Shown here one piece after another: positions 16,952 to 26,638 of a stretch of DNA of 64,000 nt. How positions within the stretch are numbered: position 1 is the stretch's first letter; each line of letters opens with the position of its first letter. The DNA is from a virus, in the IMG/VR virus record IMGVR_UViG_3300044629_000431, positions 1 through 64,000 of that record. One strand, 5' to 3'. The notes below the pieces were generated by a model. That model ran no database searches. It saw only the letters and a program-made list of their open reading frames with translations, and had not been told where the DNA came from. Both the position numbers and the translations under genes were made by a program.

Positions 16952-18382
16952 TTAGTAAATTTCCCTCCATTGAAGAGCAGCAGCAACGTTAGCAACAGCA
17001 TTACCTGTAGTAGTAATGGTTCTTACAACAAGAACATAAATTTCAGAACTTGTTGAGTCTATATTTTGAACAATAATATTTTTCTTTGCGGCACTTAATG
17101 TTCCAGAAGCAACTGGTGAAAGTGAGTTTTGAGACGCACCAGAAGGAACATACCCTGATGCAAACTCGTCACCATCACTATAAGTTGTAGCATCCACACA
17201 AACTTCAACTCCACTATTAGCAGAAGCAGAGGTCCAAGTTAGAGTTCCAGCATTGCTCAAATAAGCAGAACTTGGAAGTTTAATAACTCTATAAATGATA
17301 CTATTTGTTTCACAATGTATTGAAAGGTTATTCAACCTTACTGATATTCTATTTGGATAATTTTGAAAACTATTTTTGAGGCGAATCGCAACCAATGGAA
17401 GTTCTGTTCCTGCCGGTGTTGGTGTTGTTCTTGATGTGGTCATTGTGTAGGCAAAATCAATACCACTTTCAATATATCCACCTTCCGACATTACAGAAGA
17501 ACAGATTTGATCAAATGATGCTCCAATACCTACACCAGTATTTCTGAGTTCACAACGAACTGGTAGATTTGGATTAGCAATATAAACTGTGCTCAAATAA
17601 TTGGAATGGTTAAATTCATGAGCAGTAATAAGTTGTCCATTATGAGCAAAACCACAACGGACTCTACCGACACCTAACCACTGGAAATCTATAAATGCAA
17701 GTTGAGTTTTTGTAATATCCAAATTAAATCCAGAAATACCTGTTCCATCGCATTTGTCTTTATTCCATTGTGACTGTGGAATTCTAGTTTCTGTTGCAAT
17801 ACCACTTGTAAAGGTTCTGATTACCCAGTTGTTTGTTCCAATACCAGCGTTTATTCCGTCAGAAGTGCTTAATCCAACTTGTTCAAAATAAATTCCATCT
17901 CTATCATCAAAATATCCAGTTCTTTTCGTTGCGTTTTGTTGAGGAGCATAAAAGTTAAAAGAACTAAAAATTAATTGCCCCTTTCCTGGTTGATAATGAT
18001 GATAAAATTTTGTTTGGTGAATGCAAGATGCTGTAGAACCAATTCCAGTTTGCAATCTTGCACACGCTTGGTTTTGAAAGAAAGTTACTGATGATCCTGC
18101 ACCAGAAACACTATCTAAAAAGTTTGGGTCAATTGCGTAAACGTGCTTATAGTCACCAAGAGTAAATAATTCAGAAACTCTTGCTCTACCAAATGCATCA
18201 ACAGCATTTGTATCTGGATTAATCGTTACAACAGTCTCTGATGATATTCCAACAGTTCCGGTGACTGGAAATGGGTTATCAAGTGTAACAACCTCGCCAT
18301 TTTTATTGGCGACCATATTTACTTCAAAAAGAGTTCTCTCTTGATTTAAAAAATCTTGAGTACTTTTATTAAATTGTGCCAT
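16952..18382 (-). CDS. virion structural protein (cyanophage-conserved)
   Basis: A 476-residue protein rich in Ser, Thr and Asn and beta-predicted, upstream of gp17. The opening FNKSTQDFLNQERTLFEVNM and the body segment VDAFGRARVSELFTLGDYKHVY recur in cyanophage structural proteins of unknown role. No T4 equivalent is known at this position. It may be a head fibre or decoration protein; that is inference from composition and location. Confidence 0.7.
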   Translation of the reverse strand: MAQFNKSTQDFLNQERTLFEVNMVANKNGEVVTLDNPFPVTGTVGISSETVVTINPDTNAVDAFGRARVSELFTLGDYKHVYAIDPNFLDSVSGAGSSVTFFQNQACARLQTGIGSTASCIHQTKFYHHYQPGKGQLIFSSFNFYAPQQNATKRTGYFDDRDGIYFEQVGLSTSDGINAGIGTNNWVIRTFTSGIATETRIPQSQWNKDKCDGTGISGFNLDITKTQLAFIDFQWLGVGRVRCGFAHNGQLITAHEFNHSNYLSTVYIANPNLPVRCELRNTGVGIGASFDQICSSVMSEGGYIESGIDFAYTMTTSRTTPTPAGTELPLVAIRLKNSFQNYPNRISVRLNNLSIHCETNSIIYRVIKLPSSAYLSNAGTLTWTSASANSGVEVCVDATTYSDGDEFASGYVPSGASQNSLSPVASGTLSAAKKNIIVQNIDSTSSEIYVLVVRTITTTGNAVANVAAALQWREIY

Positions 18383-18385
18383 AAT

Positions 18386-18694
18386 TTATTCACCCCAAGA
18401 TAATCTTTCTGGTTGATATCTTTGTGCGTTTTTAATTCTTGAAGTATTTAACTGAGCAGGATAGATGTTATGAACGATTGCTCCAGGATATTCTCCTTGA
18501 ATTTGTTCTGCAAGTTCGTTTTTAGAAAGCATTTTACCTTCTACTTCTAAACGATACATCTTTCCTTCCCAAACCACATCGGCAAAAAAAGATTCACTTG
18601 CCTGTTCTGGTTGAGAAGAACCCACATTTAGAGTTCCGTTAAAGTCACCGTTGATAGTGATACTTTCTGAAATAAATTGTTGAAAAGATTTCAT
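18386..18694 (-). CDS. probable internal capsid protein with capsid-targeting N-terminus
   Basis: A 102-residue protein that opens MKSFQQFISES, matching the T4 capsid-targeting peptide MKTYQEFIAE, with a gp21-type (L/I)-x-E cleavage position (ISE|S). The mature part would be about 92 residues with several basic stretches. It lies in the virion block next to a large Lys-rich protein. Packaging and processing are inferred from the targeting motif. Confidence 0.7.
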   Translation of the reverse strand: MKSFQQFISESITINGDFNGTLNVGSSQPEQASESFFADVVWEGKMYRLEVEGKMLSKNELAEQIQGEYPGAIVHNIYPAQLNTSRIKNAQRYQPERLSWGE

Positions 18695-18695
18695 T

Positions 18696-20486
18696 TTAGT
18701 TACAGTTCCAACGACGAAGTGCTTTGTTGATTCTTGAATCTGGATCTCTTGCAGTTTTTGCAGAAGTTAGTTTTGACTTCATCCCTTTCATACGACGACA
18801 GAAGTTGGCACGGCGCTTTGCTCTTTTTCCTTTTGGATTTTTTTCAGTTACTGCAGTTTGAAGTTTTGAACCTGGATTTTCACGACGATAAGCATCTACT
18901 GCTGCTTGACTCAATCCATCAGTTTTATCCTGACGATTAACTTTCTGCCAGTCTTCTCCGAGGTCATTTCTCCAGTTTGAAGATTCAACTAGTTCATACT
19001 CCATATCATAAGAATTCATTTGAAGACCTGCTTGTTTTAATTTTTCTTCTCTATTTTTTTTAATTTGTTGTGCAGCATTATAGGCTTGTTGGGCAAGATA
19101 AGCACCACCTGCAGCAATTCCCAAAGCAGCACCAGCAGCTATTGGATTTTCGTCAAGTTGTTTTAATTCTTCTCGCCAGTTAGATAAAGTTTCCTCCCTG
19201 ACGGAAAGTTTACTTCCCAATCCTTTAGAAGGTTGTAATGGTTCTGGTTTAATGACATCAATAAACTCAACATAATCATTACCAGTAGAATCTTGGACTA
19301 TAACAGACTCATCAACGTTATGCTCACCACTCTCTAAGTAATCTGCTGCAGTATCAATGTAATCTGCTGCTTTGGTAATTTTTGACTGAACCCAAGCTTC
19401 AATACTACCCTCACCCTTCATTTTTTTCTTCAGTCTTTTTGCTGCTGAAATGATGGTAGAAAGTTCTGAGCGAGCCATTGAATACTCATGATCCTTTTCT
19501 TCATTTGCAGGATGAGGTCTGTTTGGATCATACTTTATCTGATTTGAAGTCAATGCGGGAGGTCTTGAAAACATTTCCCAAAACTTTGGACCATACTTAC
19601 ATTCGTTTCTAGTTTCATCTTTTTGGCATTTTGGACAGTATCTAATCATCTCTACTGCTTCTGATTTCGTTCCCCAATTTGCAGCACCAACTTTACGGCA
19701 TTTGACAAGTGCTCCCGATGCATATGCACTTGGCCAAACGTCATATCTTGACTTAACTTTATGGTAGCAAGCATCTTTTTTACCGCTACCTTTACCTGGT
19801 TTGTCTTTTACTTCTTGGAGATCCATTTCTTCAGTTCTTACATTTGTTGGTTTAGCACCACCAGTTTTTTCTGGTTGATTTGGGTCTTGTCTATTTTTTC
19901 TTCTTCTTGCTTTCTCTTCTTCTTCAGGTGAAAGATTTGCTGACATTTTGGAACTTCCACATTTTGGTGTTGAAGTTTGTCCTGGTTGACGAGCACAGGG
20001 TTTTCCTGCCCACTTTCCGCCAAGTTGAACCCAACCTGATTTTCCATCAGAAGACTTTGATTTGTTAAACCAATCGTGAAGACCTTCATCTCCAGATTTG
20101 GTTTCTTCTTTTACATCTTTAAATTTTTTGTGATGCTTTTTAGCATCCGATTCCATCTTTTTTAAACGAGTATAATAATCAGGAATTTCGTCAAGATGCT
20201 GAAGAGCAATATCAGTTGCTAAATCCTTATCTCTTGTATGTTCATGCTCAATAGGAATTCCCATCTCTAGTTGCTTCTGAATGAAAGAAACTTCAAGACG
20301 ATGTTTCTTTGCAATCTGCTCAACTGTTTTATGGGACTTTACTTCGTGCATTTCATTGAATGGAGATCTGGACTTTGTTTTCTCACCTTTTTGTCTTTTT
20401 TTGCGAGCAGCACAATGAGCTTTTTGTGAGAATCCTTGTGGATTATCACAATCGATTGATCTTTTGTATTTGTCAGACCAACTCAT
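18696..20486 (-). CDS. large basic multidomain virion-associated protein
   Basis: A 596-residue Lys/Arg-rich protein built of small modules: an N-terminal cysteine-containing segment (about 1-35), a helical VEQIAKKHRLEVSFIQKQLE module (about 55-120), a GLHDWFNKSKSSDGKSGWV module with cysteines (about 135-180), a KDACYHKVKSRYDVWPSAY module (about 237-275), a CPKC site (about 284) and a helical WVQSKITKAADYIDTAADYL module (about 364-384). Such modules recur in virion proteins of T4-like marine phages and some giant viruses. High basicity suggests DNA contact inside the head, but no function is established. Confidence 0.7.
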   Translation of the reverse strand: MSWSDKYKRSIDCDNPQGFSQKAHCAARKKRQKGEKTKSRSPFNEMHEVKSHKTVEQIAKKHRLEVSFIQKQLEMGIPIEHEHTRDKDLATDIALQHLDEIPDYYTRLKKMESDAKKHHKKFKDVKEETKSGDEGLHDWFNKSKSSDGKSGWVQLGGKWAGKPCARQPGQTSTPKCGSSKMSANLSPEEEEKARRRKNRQDPNQPEKTGGAKPTNVRTEEMDLQEVKDKPGKGSGKKDACYHKVKSRYDVWPSAYASGALVKCRKVGAANWGTKSEAVEMIRYCPKCQKDETRNECKYGPKFWEMFSRPPALTSNQIKYDPNRPHPANEEKDHEYSMARSELSTIISAAKRLKKKMKGEGSIEAWVQSKITKAADYIDTAADYLESGEHNVDESVIVQDSTGNDYVEFIDVIKPEPLQPSKGLGSKLSVREETLSNWREELKQLDENPIAAGAALGIAAGGAYLAQQAYNAAQQIKKNREEKLKQAGLQMNSYDMEYELVESSNWRNDLGEDWQKVNRQDKTDGLSQAAVDAYRRENPGSKLQTAVTEKNPKGKRAKRRANFCRRMKGMKSKLTSAKTARDPDSRINKALRRWNCN

Positions 20487-20498
20487 TAAAATATTAAT

Positions 20499-20921
20499 TT
20501 ACTCTTTATTATTTAGAAAACCTTGTTTGAGCAGTTTTGATAGTTCTGATGTTGAACCGACAAATACTGCATTGTTGGTAACATTATTTGTTGTTTTTAC
20601 AGTATCTTCCTCAACATCTTTAAGTTTCTTTTGCAAATCAATTAATTTATCCGTTACATCACCAACACTTTTAATTAACTGCCCAGCAACCTCATATGCT
20701 CTTGGAGAATCTGATTCTCCAGCGAGTTCCATAATTCCATTAATTGCTTCTTGACCTTTTTCTATAAGAGAATATAAGTTTGCGCGAGTGTATTCATAAT
20801 CTTTTTTAATATCATTTTGATTGGAATTTGTTGATTGAATTATTTCAGAGTTAGTAGGTTCGACTTGAACAATACTACTCTCAACGTTTAGAGCTTTATC
20901 AATGCTATCAAAGTTTGGCAT
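20499..20921 (-). CDS. 16: gp16 small terminase subunit
   Basis: A 140-residue helical protein that recognises DNA and stimulates gp17. A central coiled coil with DSPRAYEVAGQLIKS matches the T4 gp16 segment NADSPRHMEVFATLM, and NNAVFVGSTSELSKLL matches T4 NATVFMGSPTELMDEI. Length is similar to T4 (164 aa). It lies just downstream of gp15. Confidence 0.9.
   Translation of the reverse strand: MPNFDSIDKALNVESSIVQVEPTNSEIIQSTNSNQNDIKKDYEYTRANLYSLIEKGQEAINGIMELAGESDSPRAYEVAGQLIKSVGDVTDKLIDLQKKLKDVEEDTVKTTNNVTNNAVFVGSTSELSKLLKQGFLNNKE
20510..20516 (-). promoter_or_regulatory. cyanophage-type late promoter
   Basis: CTAAATA on the minus strand inside the 3' end of gp16, 24 nt before the ATG of the large basic protein. 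Confidence 0.45.
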
Positions 20922-20931
20922 AACTTAAAAA

Positions 20932-21978
20932 TTAAATGTCTAGTTTTCTTGTTGGACTATATTCTTTAGAGTCTCCCAGATATGTCCAACTTTCGTTGAA
21001 ACCAAAATCATCGTCCGCTTCAACTAAAGCATCATCCACAGCAGTCAAACGATTAACGATTGCACCCGTTAAATGGGATGCTGAGTTTGTATTATTATAT
21101 CCTCTTTGAACATTTAGTGTATCTGCATCAACAATTCCAGTCACCAACATGATTTCACTGCCAACGATAATTCTATCGTTTACACTGAATGATGAAGTAT
21201 TGCTAACTTGTAATATCAGAGATGCACTATTTACATCATCATTCAAGTATGCAGAATTATCATTATTATAATCTTGCTTCGCTTGAGGTGTAACTACATA
21301 TCTCATCTCACGTCTTGCATTTCTAACATCAGTATTACTGAAAAGATCAACTTGAACTTTCTTAATGAGACCTTCGCTGCTTTCTGCAATAGGACCAAAC
21401 ATATAAGTCTTTGCTGTAAATTGCAAAGTATAAATTAATGCTCTTCTAGTTGAAAAGTCTCCTTCGTAATCATCTTGGAAGTTGATACTATCAAGAGTAA
21501 TAGGAATATCTCGCTTTTCACCAATAGCATCTACAAGATCAATAGTGATATTGAATGCTGGTTGAAAATATGGTAAAATCTGCTCTACAATCTGTAAAGC
21601 ATCATCATTTAACTTGCAAAGAATGCTCAGTTCGAATCCAATATTATATGGAACTGGCATAAAAACTTTTTTTACAGTTCCGTTATCACATGCTTTGAAG
21701 GTTTGAGTAATACTTGTTTTTCTTGTTGGGTCATATGAAATTGAAACCATTTCAAAAGACATTCTTGGCAATGTAATTTGAATTGGTTTATTAAGTTCGG
21801 ATTGTTGCCTTAACCTTGCTAAAAACTTTTGTGCAGGTCCATATGCCAAAGGAACTCTCATATCACTGATACTATTACCAGACTCATCTTTGTGGCGAAT
21901 ATGAATCTGATTAAAAATTGTACCAAAAGATATAATTGTCTTTCGTATTATTTCGTGATAATAATAAGTTCCTAACAT
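20932..21978 (-). CDS. 15: gp15 tail terminator/sheath stabiliser
   Basis: A 348-residue protein that caps the tail tube and sheath and joins the tail to the neck. The N-terminus (MLGTYYYHEIIRKTIISFGTIF..., then MRVPLAYGPAQKFLARL and LPRMSFEMVSISYDP) follows T4 gp15 closely. The region around residues 225-300 is an insertion compared with T4 gp15 (272 aa). The start overlaps the gp14 stop by one base. Confidence 0.92.
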   Translation of the reverse strand: MLGTYYYHEIIRKTIISFGTIFNQIHIRHKDESGNSISDMRVPLAYGPAQKFLARLRQQSELNKPIQITLPRMSFEMVSISYDPTRKTSITQTFKACDNGTVKKVFMPVPYNIGFELSILCKLNDDALQIVEQILPYFQPAFNITIDLVDAIGEKRDIPITLDSINFQDDYEGDFSTRRALIYTLQFTAKTYMFGPIAESSEGLIKKVQVDLFSNTDVRNARREMRYVVTPQAKQDYNNDNSAYLNDDVNSASLILQVSNTSSFSVNDRIIVGSEIMLVTGIVDADTLNVQRGYNNTNSASHLTGAIVNRLTAVDDALVEADDDFGFNESWTYLGDSKEYSPTRKLDI

Positions 21979-23405
21979 TAAAACGTACCAAATGGATTTG
22001 ATTCTGAGAAATCAACAATAAGATCTGCTTCTTCTTCGATTTCGTCATTTTGACTATATTTATCATATAGATCCATTCTGTCATATGACTGAACAGAATA
22101 CAACGCTCCTGACTCAGTTCCAATAATTATTTCTCCAGGATAGAATACGGGTGTTGTGTTACCAATTCCAGCATTTGAAATTTTAAGTATCTTTGTATCC
22201 TTGTCCCAACTCTTAACTCTGGCTCGGGTTTGAGAGCGTGATCCTCTAACAACCTCATTGAACGCATATGTTCCAAATCCAGTAATAGTTTCTGGATTTG
22301 AAATAGTTACCGTTGGGTTTTGAGTATATCCAATTCCTGGATTGGATACATAAATGAATCTTACTTGAGAATCTGAACCAACTAGTCCAATAGAAGAAAT
22401 TCCTACTGCTGTTTGTCCTATGCCTATAACACCAGGGGCAGAGACTGTCACTGTCGGAGCAGTTCCATATCCAATTCCACCATCAGTTACAACAAATCTA
22501 ATTATTCCATTATAGTTTGTTTCAACAGAACACGTTGCTGCCGCTCCAGTTCCACCTCCACCAGAAATTGTTATAATAGGCGGAACAGTATATCCGATTC
22601 CAGCGTGAGTTAAAAGAATACTTTCAACTGAATATACACCAGCTCTATTTGTTGTAATTGCAACTGCCTTAGCATCATTATTTGGATTAAGTGTAGGAGA
22701 TGATGAAATTGCAACTACGGGGGTAGATGTATATCCACTTCCATCATTGTTTAAAAATATTTGTCTAATATATCCAGTATCTACGAGAGCAGTTGCAGTT
22801 GCAGTTTCTCCAACTCCAACCAAACGTAAAGTTGTAATATAACCCTCTTCTTCAACTTGTCTGTCAACCTCATCAATAGAAGTATCCAGAATTTCATCTT
22901 CATACTCAAAGAGTTCACACTTTAGTTCATAAACATATGTTTTACCTAATTGATAAAATGGTTGCTCATGCTCTACAAATTTTACTTCAAAAATTCTTTG
23001 ACCTAGTGGAAAATATACAAGATCTCCTTCTCTTGGGCGTGTTGACACTTCAATAGGAGAAGTTTCTGTTCCAGTGTCTAATGCACCCAAAAATGGTGCG
23101 ATAAAGTCTTCAAATCTTTCTTTTGAGATTGTAATTAATAACTCATCTCTAAGACTCATTCCAAACTTTGTTAAAATATCTCCAGCGCCAGAGTATCCAT
23201 CATAAGTGTTTACATATGCTTCAATTGCAAAGTTATCATCAAAAGCAGATGACTGAATTTCTTGAATGATAGTTTGCTTTCTTACAAATTTTCTTGGTAT
23301 GTAAATAACTTCCACACCATACATTCTCATCTGTTCGTTTACTAAGTCTTGTAGTAAACGTTGTTCGCTTGCAGTTCCTTGTAAGAAAAAAGGATTAAGT
23401 GCCAT
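21978..23405 (-). CDS. 14: gp14 neck protein with inserted beta-repeat domain
   Basis: A 475-residue neck protein; T4 gp14 is only 256 aa. The N-terminal about 190 residues (MALNPFFLQGTASEQRLLQD..., YGVEVIYIPRKFVRK) are gp14-like. Residues about 205-385 are an insertion of at least five tandem units with the pattern N-x-G-x-GY-x3-P-x-V-x-I (for example NPGIGYTQNPTVTI, DGGIGYGTAPTVTV). The C-terminal gp14 end (RMDLYDKYSQNDEIEEEADLI) follows. Related units are found in three other virion proteins of this phage. Confidence 0.92.
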   Translation of the reverse strand: MALNPFFLQGTASEQRLLQDLVNEQMRMYGVEVIYIPRKFVRKQTIIQEIQSSAFDDNFAIEAYVNTYDGYSGAGDILTKFGMSLRDELLITISKERFEDFIAPFLGALDTGTETSPIEVSTRPREGDLVYFPLGQRIFEVKFVEHEQPFYQLGKTYVYELKCELFEYEDEILDTSIDEVDRQVEEEGYITTLRLVGVGETATATALVDTGYIRQIFLNNDGSGYTSTPVVAISSSPTLNPNNDAKAVAITTNRAGVYSVESILLTHAGIGYTVPPIITISGGGGTGAAATCSVETNYNGIIRFVVTDGGIGYGTAPTVTVSAPGVIGIGQTAVGISSIGLVGSDSQVRFIYVSNPGIGYTQNPTVTISNPETITGFGTYAFNEVVRGSRSQTRARVKSWDKDTKILKISNAGIGNTTPVFYPGEIIIGTESGALYSVQSYDRMDLYDKYSQNDEIEEEADLIVDFSESNPFGTF

Positions 23406-24271
23406 TATCCAATAAAGTCGTATGGTGGGAGCTCGTATTCCAGAGCCATATCTCTCTTAATTTGTTCTAGTTCTCTTTCAGCATCTTCATATATTTCTCT
23501 ACCATTAAACTCAATTCCACCAGGAAGTTTTACTCCCCTAAACTTAATTAAATTCTGACCCCATTGGCGTTTGATAAGTGCTGTTAAATATTTTTTGACA
23601 AAACTGTCATTGTAAATTTTACTAAAATCTTGTGGGTCTAGTGCTCTATAACAATCTATAACTATAAAGTTACCAGCGGATTGCGCTCCCCATTCAATGT
23701 CCAAATACAGTCTATTTTGTCTCTTATTAAAACGAACTTGTTTATCTGTAGTTAATAAAAAGTCAATATCTGCTAGATATGATTTAACCATTGAATATTG
23801 TAAAAGTTCAACGGAGTTAAAATAATATAAGTCGTTTAAAAATAACTGATATTTGATACTAAACATTCCTCCAGAAATAGAACTAGTATCAAATTTAAAA
23901 ACGTTTTCAATACCTATTACCGAATCTGGTACTTGTATAAAGTTTGATGTTTCGTAAAAGGTTGAAGTTACTACGCCACTGCCACTATTGGTAGAAGTTC
24001 CTCTAGTTGTTACAATACCAACTCCCGTGGTTGAAACACCCACAGATCCTACTGATGTAAGACCTCTACCTCTAGCAATATCATCCTGAGTAATTTTGTA
24101 CTTCAGATACATTCTTTCAACACCATCGTAGTGGCGTTCATTGAAGTACTGAATGGCATCATCAACTAAATCATCTATTTGGTCATCATCAACGTTAATC
24201 TCCAATACAGGAGCTCCTAGGCGTCTTAGACAGTAATCAATGAGTTCTTGTCTAGTTGATGGTTTTGCCAT
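23405..24271 (-). CDS. 13: gp13 neck protein
   Basis: A 288-residue head-completion/neck protein, close to T4 (309 aa). The start TRQELIDYCLRRLGAPVLEINV and acidic DDDQIDDLVDDAIQYFNERHYDG are diagnostic of cyanophage gp13. It overlaps the gp14 start by one base and lies in T4 order with gp14 and gp15. Confidence 0.94.
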   Translation of the reverse strand: MAKPSTRQELIDYCLRRLGAPVLEINVDDDQIDDLVDDAIQYFNERHYDGVERMYLKYKITQDDIARGRGLTSVGSVGVSTTGVGIVTTRGTSTNSGSGVVTSTFYETSNFIQVPDSVIGIENVFKFDTSSISGGMFSIKYQLFLNDLYYFNSVELLQYSMVKSYLADIDFLLTTDKQVRFNKRQNRLYLDIEWGAQSAGNFIVIDCYRALDPQDFSKIYNDSFVKKYLTALIKRQWGQNLIKFRGVKLPGGIEFNGREIYEDAERELEQIKRDMALEYELPPYDFIG

Positions 24272-24277
24272 TTCTTT

Positions 24278-24490
24278 TTACTCTTCAGACTTTTTTGACT
24301 TTTTCAATTCATCATATTTATTTTGTAGTTCAAGATTTGCTGCCAAAAGTTCATTTTTTTCTTGAGCAAAATCATCAACCAAAGTCTGCAATTTTGCTTC
24401 TAATAAAACATTTTGATTTGTAAGTGTTGCTAATTTTTGATTATATAAACGCATTAAAACATTTACATCAACTTCACTGTCTCTAGTCAT
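24278..24490 (-). CDS. short coiled-coil protein
   Basis: A 70-residue protein that is almost entirely a predicted coiled coil (about residues 5-65, heptad Leu/Ile) with a charged Lys/Glu tail. It lies 3 nt after the fibre-position gene and 6 nt before gp13. No family recognised; similar short coiled-coil proteins occupy this place in other cyanophages. It might be a fibre or whisker assembly helper, which is inference. Confidence 0.65.
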   Translation of the reverse strand: MTRDSEVDVNVLMRLYNQKLATLTNQNVLLEAKLQTLVDDFAQEKNELLAANLELQNKYDELKKSKKSEE

Positions 24491-24493
24491 ATT

Positions 24494-26191
24494 TTAAAAA
24501 GTTCCTCCATCTAAGGTTGAAGTCCAGTGTGGTAAATTAGTATGTATACCAACTACAGAAGTTGGAATTATTAATAGATCTTGAATGGAACCATTATTTC
24601 CTTCTCTTCTTAAGTTGTAGGTATTTGTGAAGGTTCCTTCAACACCAGTCAAAATAAGAGTGGAAACTGTTCCACCAACTTTAACTACACCATAAGCATT
24701 TGAACTATCTTGTTTGATAATATCACCAACCGAAACAGTAACTGAACTACCTAAAAGTAGGTTAACTTCACTAACTGCAGTCAAAATCTGCTTAGATGTA
24801 ATTGTTGGAGAGTTTGGATTATTTGTAGAAGTTTGTAATCCATTCTCATCGAAGTATACAACTCCGTGAGTATTGAAATCTCCAGTTTGATAGAAGATAC
24901 CCTTGATATCAAGGAAACCTCTGGTTCCAGTAACTACACTATTTGTGATAGTTGCATCTGGAATGTAAGTCCAGGATCTTATTGAAGCGGCACTTCCTAC
25001 ATTGGTTCCATCAATATAACCGAAGAAACCAGTTTTGTTGTTTGCAGTTCCAGTGCTTGTATTGTAGTTAAAACCAACACCACGATCTGTATTTGTATCA
25101 AATGCGTGAGTAATTGTTAATTGTGATGTTGTTGAAATACCACCAATAACTGCATTAGTTAATGTGATAATTTTATTTGTTGTGTCATACGCAGTAACGG
25201 TATTGACACCAGATAGTGACAGAGAAGCATTACCACTAACAACATCACCAGTGTTGATGCCAACAACAGAATCTAATCTGATTGTGCTTACACCAGTAAC
25301 AACCGTGGTCATTACCGTTCTTACACTTGTTACATCACCAAGAATAATGATAGGATCATTAAGATCAACAGTTGTAGAATTTACAGATGTTGTAGTACCA
25401 TCAACTTGAAGATTTCCTTTAACAACAACTGTACCTTCATTGCTCAGTCCACCGGGGAATGGATCAATATAGAGAGTATCTGAAGAAATTGTGGATATTA
25501 CATTATTCTCTATTCTAATATCATCAAATAATGCATTTCCACCTATTACAACGTTTCCACCAACGTTTAAATTCTTTTCAATACCAACTCCACCTTCTAC
25601 TACCAGAGCACCAGTATCTTTGTTGGTTGATTCTGTAACATCGCCAATTTTAATTGCTACGCCATTTTCAAAGTACCAGTCGGCACCTTCAATTTCAAAT
25701 CTATCATCAGTTGCTTCATCGTAGCGCATTGCTACGTCTCTATCATCACCAAAACTTAGATAAGTATTGTCTGGTATACGAACACTACCAATACCAGTTG
25801 GGTCAATAATAATATCACCATCAGTATTTGTTGATGATAAAGTATTGGCGTCTAATCTAAGATTATCTACGTTCCACTGATCTACTTTTAATGAACTAGA
25901 ACTATCGCTTGTGTTGGTTGCTGGAGCCAGAACCGCAACTACACCATTGTCACTATTTCTTGTGTTGGATACGCCAGCAATAGTTCCTGGCTGGTGCTCC
26001 ATCATAGATGTGTAATAGTAACCACCAACTGGATTTACGTTACTACCATCGTCACCAACAAAGATTCTATCTTTATATTGATTGATACCACCGTAACTTC
26101 CAATACCTGTTACGTATGCTAATTCACCCCAGTTTAGACTAGAAGGTTTGTTAGTACCTGAGGATCTTTTGATCCTGATAATACTTGCCAT
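24494..26191 (-). CDS. fibre/whisker-position structural protein
   Basis: A 565-residue Thr/Val/Gly/Asn-rich protein. The start (SIIRIKRSSGTNKPSSLNWGELAYV) is the short tail-fibre type N-terminus seen in many phage adsorption or fibre proteins. Further along are NVGGNVVIGGNALFDDI-type beta-helix repeats (about residues 205-260), common in fibres. It sits between gp13 and the gp10-position gene, where T4 has gp11, gp12 and wac. Host-contact function is inferred. Confidence 0.75.
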   Translation of the reverse strand: MASIIRIKRSSGTNKPSSLNWGELAYVTGIGSYGGINQYKDRIFVGDDGSNVNPVGGYYYTSMMEHQPGTIAGVSNTRNSDNGVVAVLAPATNTSDSSSSLKVDQWNVDNLRLDANTLSSTNTDGDIIIDPTGIGSVRIPDNTYLSFGDDRDVAMRYDEATDDRFEIEGADWYFENGVAIKIGDVTESTNKDTGALVVEGGVGIEKNLNVGGNVVIGGNALFDDIRIENNVISTISSDTLYIDPFPGGLSNEGTVVVKGNLQVDGTTTSVNSTTVDLNDPIIILGDVTSVRTVMTTVVTGVSTIRLDSVVGINTGDVVSGNASLSLSGVNTVTAYDTTNKIITLTNAVIGGISTTSQLTITHAFDTNTDRGVGFNYNTSTGTANNKTGFFGYIDGTNVGSAASIRSWTYIPDATITNSVVTGTRGFLDIKGIFYQTGDFNTHGVVYFDENGLQTSTNNPNSPTITSKQILTAVSEVNLLLGSSVTVSVGDIIKQDSSNAYGVVKVGGTVSTLILTGVEGTFTNTYNLRREGNNGSIQDLLIIPTSVVGIHTNLPHWTSTLDGGTF

Positions 26192-26192
26192 T

Positions 26193-26420
26193 TTAGAAAT
26201 TTCCCCCGTTGATGTCTAAATTCTGTGTTGCCCCTGGAGTTAGGGTTAATGTTGCATCCCATTTTTTAGTTGAGCCATTATATACCAACACCATACCATC
26301 TAATAAGTTAGTGGCATTAACATCAATAAGTTCAGACAAAGACAGACCTTGAGCACCAGCGAGTGAAGATATTACTTTTACCGCAGGTTGTTGCCCTACT
26401 CTGACCTTAATTTCTGCCAT
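26193..26420 (-). CDS. small virion protein
   Basis: A 75-residue protein beginning AEIKVRVGQQPAVKVISS, with a DGMVLVYNGSTKKWDATLTL segment seen in many phage fibre and collar proteins. It lies 1 nt upstream of the fibre-like gene and right behind an exact late promoter. It may be a short fibre attachment subunit; inference only. Confidence 0.65.
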   Translation of the reverse strand: MAEIKVRVGQQPAVKVISSLAGAQGLSLSELIDVNATNLLDGMVLVYNGSTKKWDATLTLTPGATQNLDINGGNF

Positions 26421-26446
26421 TTATAAACAGTTCAGGATCTAAAATA

Positions 26447-26454
26447 TATTTATA
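26447..26454 (-). promoter_or_regulatory. T4-type late promoter
   Basis: Exact TATAAATA on the minus strand, 26 nt before the start of the 75-residue virion protein gene. Confidence 0.75.
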
Positions 26455-26455
26455 C

Positions 26456-26638
26456 TTACTCAATCCCAATGTTTCCCAATGAACTAATAACCTCTTGTTG
26501 TTTCAAATAGAGTTTATAATAAGATTTAGCAATATTTTTTAATTCGTCAATATCAGTGATCGAATCAATTTCAGATGCATACTTAAAGTATTCAAATGAC
26601 TTACTCAAGTTTTCTAAATTAATTTTGTCTGGATCCAT
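26456..26638 (-). CDS. small conserved cyanophage protein
   Basis: A 60-residue helical protein (core KYASEIDSITDIDELKNIAK, then SYYKLYLKQQEVI). The ATG at 26636-26638 is preferred over the TTG one codon earlier. It overlaps the 3' end of the upstream gene by 20 nt in another frame. The KSYYKLYLKQQEVI helix is common in short proteins of cyanophage tail blocks; the function is unknown. Confidence 0.6.
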   Translation of the reverse strand: MDPDKINLENLSKSFEYFKYASEIDSITDIDELKNIAKSYYKLYLKQQEVISSLGNIGIE

